From the NCBI GenBank assembly GCA_021443235.1, contig JABUUJ010000056.1, forward strand, positions 7,346 through 13,408: a DNA stretch of 6,063 nucleotides. Direction: 5' to 3'. Shown here one piece after another: positions 3,770 through 6,063 of the stretch (the stretch's first letter is position 1; the number at the start of each line of letters is the position of its first letter). The notes under the pieces were generated by a model that was given only the letters and a program-made list of their open reading frames with translations, made no database searches and was not told where the DNA came from. This stretch comes from Muribaculaceae bacterium. Its GTDB lineage: Bacteria > Bacteroidota > Bacteroidia > Bacteroidales > Muribaculaceae. Both the position numbers and the translations under genes were made by a program.

Positions 3770-6063
3770 ATGAAACGATTTTTCTTTGCTTTGGCGGCCT
3801 TGGGCTGCGTGGCGGTGGCTGCTGCCAGTGTCGTGATTGACGGCAAAACCTATGAGATGGACACCATCTTGCACCGCACCATAGGACCGGGCATCGTCAA
3901 CACTATCGTGCGGCTGCCGGGCTATCCACTCAACGTCTATGTGCTTGAGGCCGATGTTACTAACCCGCACCTGCGTGTCGAAACCACCATGGCCTACAAC
4001 ACCGTGGGACGCACCGAAACACTCGCTAACGCCTACACGCGCAACCGCACTGCGACTCGTCGCCCAGTGGCTGCCTGCAACGCCAACTTCTGGTGTGTGA
4101 GCGGGCATGGAACGCCGTGGACGCAGTTCGGCCTTGGCTCACCCTTTGGCGCTGTGGTGCGCAACGACACTACCTATGTTAATACTAACATGACCGCCGA
4201 CCAATGGAATGGCGGCTACGACCGCACGGGAGCATCGGTCTTCACCCACGACCGCCGCGTGCACATGGGCCACTTTGCCTGGAGCGGCACCATCAGCAGC
4301 GACAAGGTGGGCAAAGTGAGCTTTGCCAATGTGAACCGTCGCGGCATTCTGGGTGAGGTGGCGCTGTGGAGCCAAGTCTACACCGCGACGCGCCAGTTTG
4401 AGACCAACTGGACCACGCGCACCGAGCAGGGCACCTGCAACACCGACAACTACTACCTCACCTTTGCCGAGGGCGAGGACTGGGCAGTGAATAAGCCTAT
4501 GAAGATGGTAGTGAGCAAGATAGTGCTTGCTGCCGACCGTCAGACGCTGGGCTCCTACGATGCATGCATCACTGCCTCGGGCGCTGCCAGCGCGTCGCTC
4601 GCGAGCCTTGCCGTGGGCGATGTGATTGAGGTGACCTCGGGATGGACCAGCAGCGACTGCAACAGCCCCGTTGAGAACCCCACCATCATGAGCATGGTCG
4701 AGGGCAACGCACAGGTGATGCACAACGGCGAACTCACCGGCCGCAACAACGACGAGACCTATAACAGTCAGATTTACAGCCGCACAGCCTATGGCTGTAA
4801 TGCCGAGGGCACTAAGCTCTACATGGTCGTGATCGACAAGAGCACCAGTAAGCAATATGGTGTTTCGGGCGGCTGCAGCACTGCCGTGATGTGCACCATC
4901 CTCAAGAATATGTGCCCCGACGTGAGCGAGGTAATCAACTATGACGCTGGCGGTTCGGCCGAGATGATGGTGGGTGGCACAGTCATCAACACCACCACCG
5001 AGGGCACGCCACGCGCCGTTGACTGCGGCTGGATGCTGGTGGCCGAGGGCGAGGAGGACAACGAGATCGCGTCAATCATGTTTGAGGACTACATCGTCAA
5101 GGCGCCCACCTACTCGTCGTTCACCCCGCGCATCCTGGGCTACAACCGCAATGGCGAGCTCATTAACGAGAATGTGACAGGCTTCACCCTCGAGTGCGAC
5201 GCGTCGATAGGCACGACCAGCGGCAGCACATTTACTGCTGGCGGTGCTGCGGTAAACGGCACCCTCACAGCCATCTACAACGGCATGACTTGCACCGTGC
5301 CAGTGGTGACAATTGCCGCCAAACCCGAAATCATGCTCAAGCCCACCATCCTCATCGACGACCGCGACTATCCCATCGAGGTGACTGCGACGGTCAACAA
5401 CAACGTCTATTTCTACGACCCGTCGCACCTTGATTGGGCTATCGACGATGCCAGCGTGGCAACGGTGACCGCGGGTGTGCTCAAGGGCGTGAACAACGGT
5501 GACACTCACATCGTTTGCTCCATCGACACGCTCACCGACGAGGCCAACATAAAGGTTGAGATTAGCGCTACGCCCACCATCGACCAGTCGTGGGACGGCT
5601 TCACTTTCAAGCAGAGCGGCGCGAGCGGACTCGCGCTGAACGACGGCGTGCTGTCGTTTAAGTACAGTGGCGGCCGCGCACCTTATCTGTCATTGAAAAA
5701 GGACATTGCCTTCTTCAGCCTTCCCGACACTATCGCGCTGACATTCAACAGTTCAATACCCATCGACTACATCCAGATTGATGCCCGCAACAACTTCATC
5801 ACGTCGGCCAACTACATGCGTTATGAGGTGGAGGGCGGCTATGAGGCAGGAAAGGACTACACCCTGCTGCTCGACATCGACGCGCTGGGTGGTGCCGACC
5901 GCCTGAGCACTTACCCCATCACAATCAAGGAAATCAAGATCACGCCCAACAAAAATGCCGCTACTGGCGAGCAGAGCATCACTTTCAAGGAGTTTTACAG
6001 CCACTACAGCCAGCACTCGGCTCCCGCCTTGCGTGGCGACGTCAATGCCGATGGCGTGGTTGA
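3770..6063 (+). CDS. Exported phosphodiester glycosidase (NAGPA/DUF2233), dockerin-bearing, 3' partial
   Basis: An open frame with 764 complete codons and no stop before the window edge. Residues 1-19 form a signal peptide (K2 R3, hydrophobic core, AAA before S20). The catalytic NAGPA-type domain spans about 35-430: NANFW (104-108), SRTAYG (337-342), GVSGG (364-368) and the hallmark DAGGSAEMMVGG starting at D392. Relatives cleave a sugar joined through a phosphodiester, as does the human mannose-6-phosphate uncovering enzyme; the substrate here is unknown. An Ig-like module follows (about 433-520), then a BIG_2-like module (about 524-603, with VATVTAGVLKGVNNGDTHI) and a beta-sandwich-like region (about 605-745). 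At the very end, GDVNADGVV (756-764) is the first calcium loop of a type I dockerin-like repeat. It is probably surface-exposed or secreted, perhaps by the T9SS, but any C-terminal sorting domain lies beyond the edge. The ATG at 3770 gives a proper signal peptide; no Shine-Dalgarno sequence is seen. C13 lacks a standard lipobox, so a lipoprotein is less likely. Ten cysteines occur in the catalytic domain. Confidence 0.88.
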   Translation, partial: MKRFFFALAALGCVAVAAASVVIDGKTYEMDTILHRTIGPGIVNTIVRLPGYPLNVYVLEADVTNPHLRVETTMAYNTVGRTETLANAYTRNRTATRRPVAACNANFWCVSGHGTPWTQFGLGSPFGAVVRNDTTYVNTNMTADQWNGGYDRTGASVFTHDRRVHMGHFAWSGTISSDKVGKVSFANVNRRGILGEVALWSQVYTATRQFETNWTTRTEQGTCNTDNYYLTFAEGEDWAVNKPMKMVVSKIVLAADRQTLGSYDACITASGAASASLASLAVGDVIEVTSGWTSSDCNSPVENPTIMSMVEGNAQVMHNGELTGRNNDETYNSQIYSRTAYGCNAEGTKLYMVVIDKSTSKQYGVSGGCSTAVMCTILKNMCPDVSEVINYDAGGSAEMMVGGTVINTTTEGTPRAVDCGWMLVAEGEEDNEIASIMFEDYIVKAPTYSSFTPRILGYNRNGELINENVTGFTLECDASIGTTSGSTFTAGGAAVNGTLTAIYNGMTCTVPVVTIAAKPEIMLKPTILIDDRDYPIEVTATVNNNVYFYDPSHLDWAIDDASVATVTAGVLKGVNNGDTHIVCSIDTLTDEANIKVEISATPTIDQSWDGFTFKQSGASGLALNDGVLSFKYSGGRAPYLSLKKDIAFFSLPDTIALTFNSSIPIDYIQIDARNNFITSANYMRYEVEGGYEAGKDYTLLLDIDALGGADRLSTYPITIKEIKITPNKNAATGEQSITFKEFYSHYSQHSAPALRGDVNADGVV

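Noticed and set aside
3770..3808. Lipoprotein signal around C13 of the glycosidase
   Set aside because: The residues before the cysteine (AALG) are a poor lipobox and the hydrophobic core would be very short, while a good signal peptidase I site (AAA before S20) follows.
4139..4855. 238-codon open frame on the minus strand
   Set aside because: It lies antisense inside the glycosidase gene, whose sense frame has a signal peptide and family motifs. Long antisense frames are expected in GC-rich coding DNA with this codon bias.
5072..5509. 145-codon minus-strand frame, with similar ones at 3737-4108 and 5753-6016
   Set aside because: All are antisense to the glycosidase gene and rich in Val/His/Ala/Gly, typical of reverse-complemented GC-rich codons.

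Overview
The window looks like a chromosomal segment of a gut or oral Bacteroidales bacterium (Prevotella/Muribaculaceae-like). The evidence is a recognisable PorV protein of the Bacteroidetes-only type IX secretion system (T9SS), a TAnnTTTG-type promoter, A-rich leaders without Shine-Dalgarno sequences, and a secreted dockerin-bearing glycosidase of a type common in this order. The taxonomy is inferred from these traits only.

Layout, all genes on the + strand. (1) 1-192: three head-to-tail copies (the last partial) of a 33-bp AT-rich repeat, ending in a good Bacteroidetes promoter. (2) 193-1530: an AAA_14/DUF4143 ATPase with a nuclease-like C-terminal motif. It is visibly more AT-rich than everything downstream and is probably acquired. 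(3) 1697-2914: porV, the outer-membrane shuttle protein of the T9SS, followed by a strong intrinsic terminator at 2951-2993. (4) 2996-3143: three consecutive short tandem arrays of periods 6, 9 and 14 bp. (5) 3165-3647: ispF of the MEP isoprenoid pathway, whose stop codon lies inside a 14-bp repeat. (6) 3648-3769: an 8-bp tandem array and a second copy of the 14-bp-type leader. (7) 3770-6063: a large open frame running off the right edge. It encodes an exported phosphodiester glycosidase (NAGPA/DUF2233) with Ig-like and beta-sandwich modules, and the window ends inside the first calcium loop of a dockerin repeat.

How the genes relate: porV and ispF are metabolically unrelated, but I recall them as neighbours in other Bacteroidales, with porU directly upstream of porV. 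Here the position next to porV is taken by the ATPase. The exported glycosidase is a plausible T9SS cargo, but its C-terminus, where a sorting domain would lie, is outside the window. I see no RNA gene, CRISPR array or insertion sequence, and no clearly new multi-gene system. The most unusual material is the set of unrelated tandem arrays filling the intergenic gaps, and the repeat/promoter unit ahead of the ATPase.
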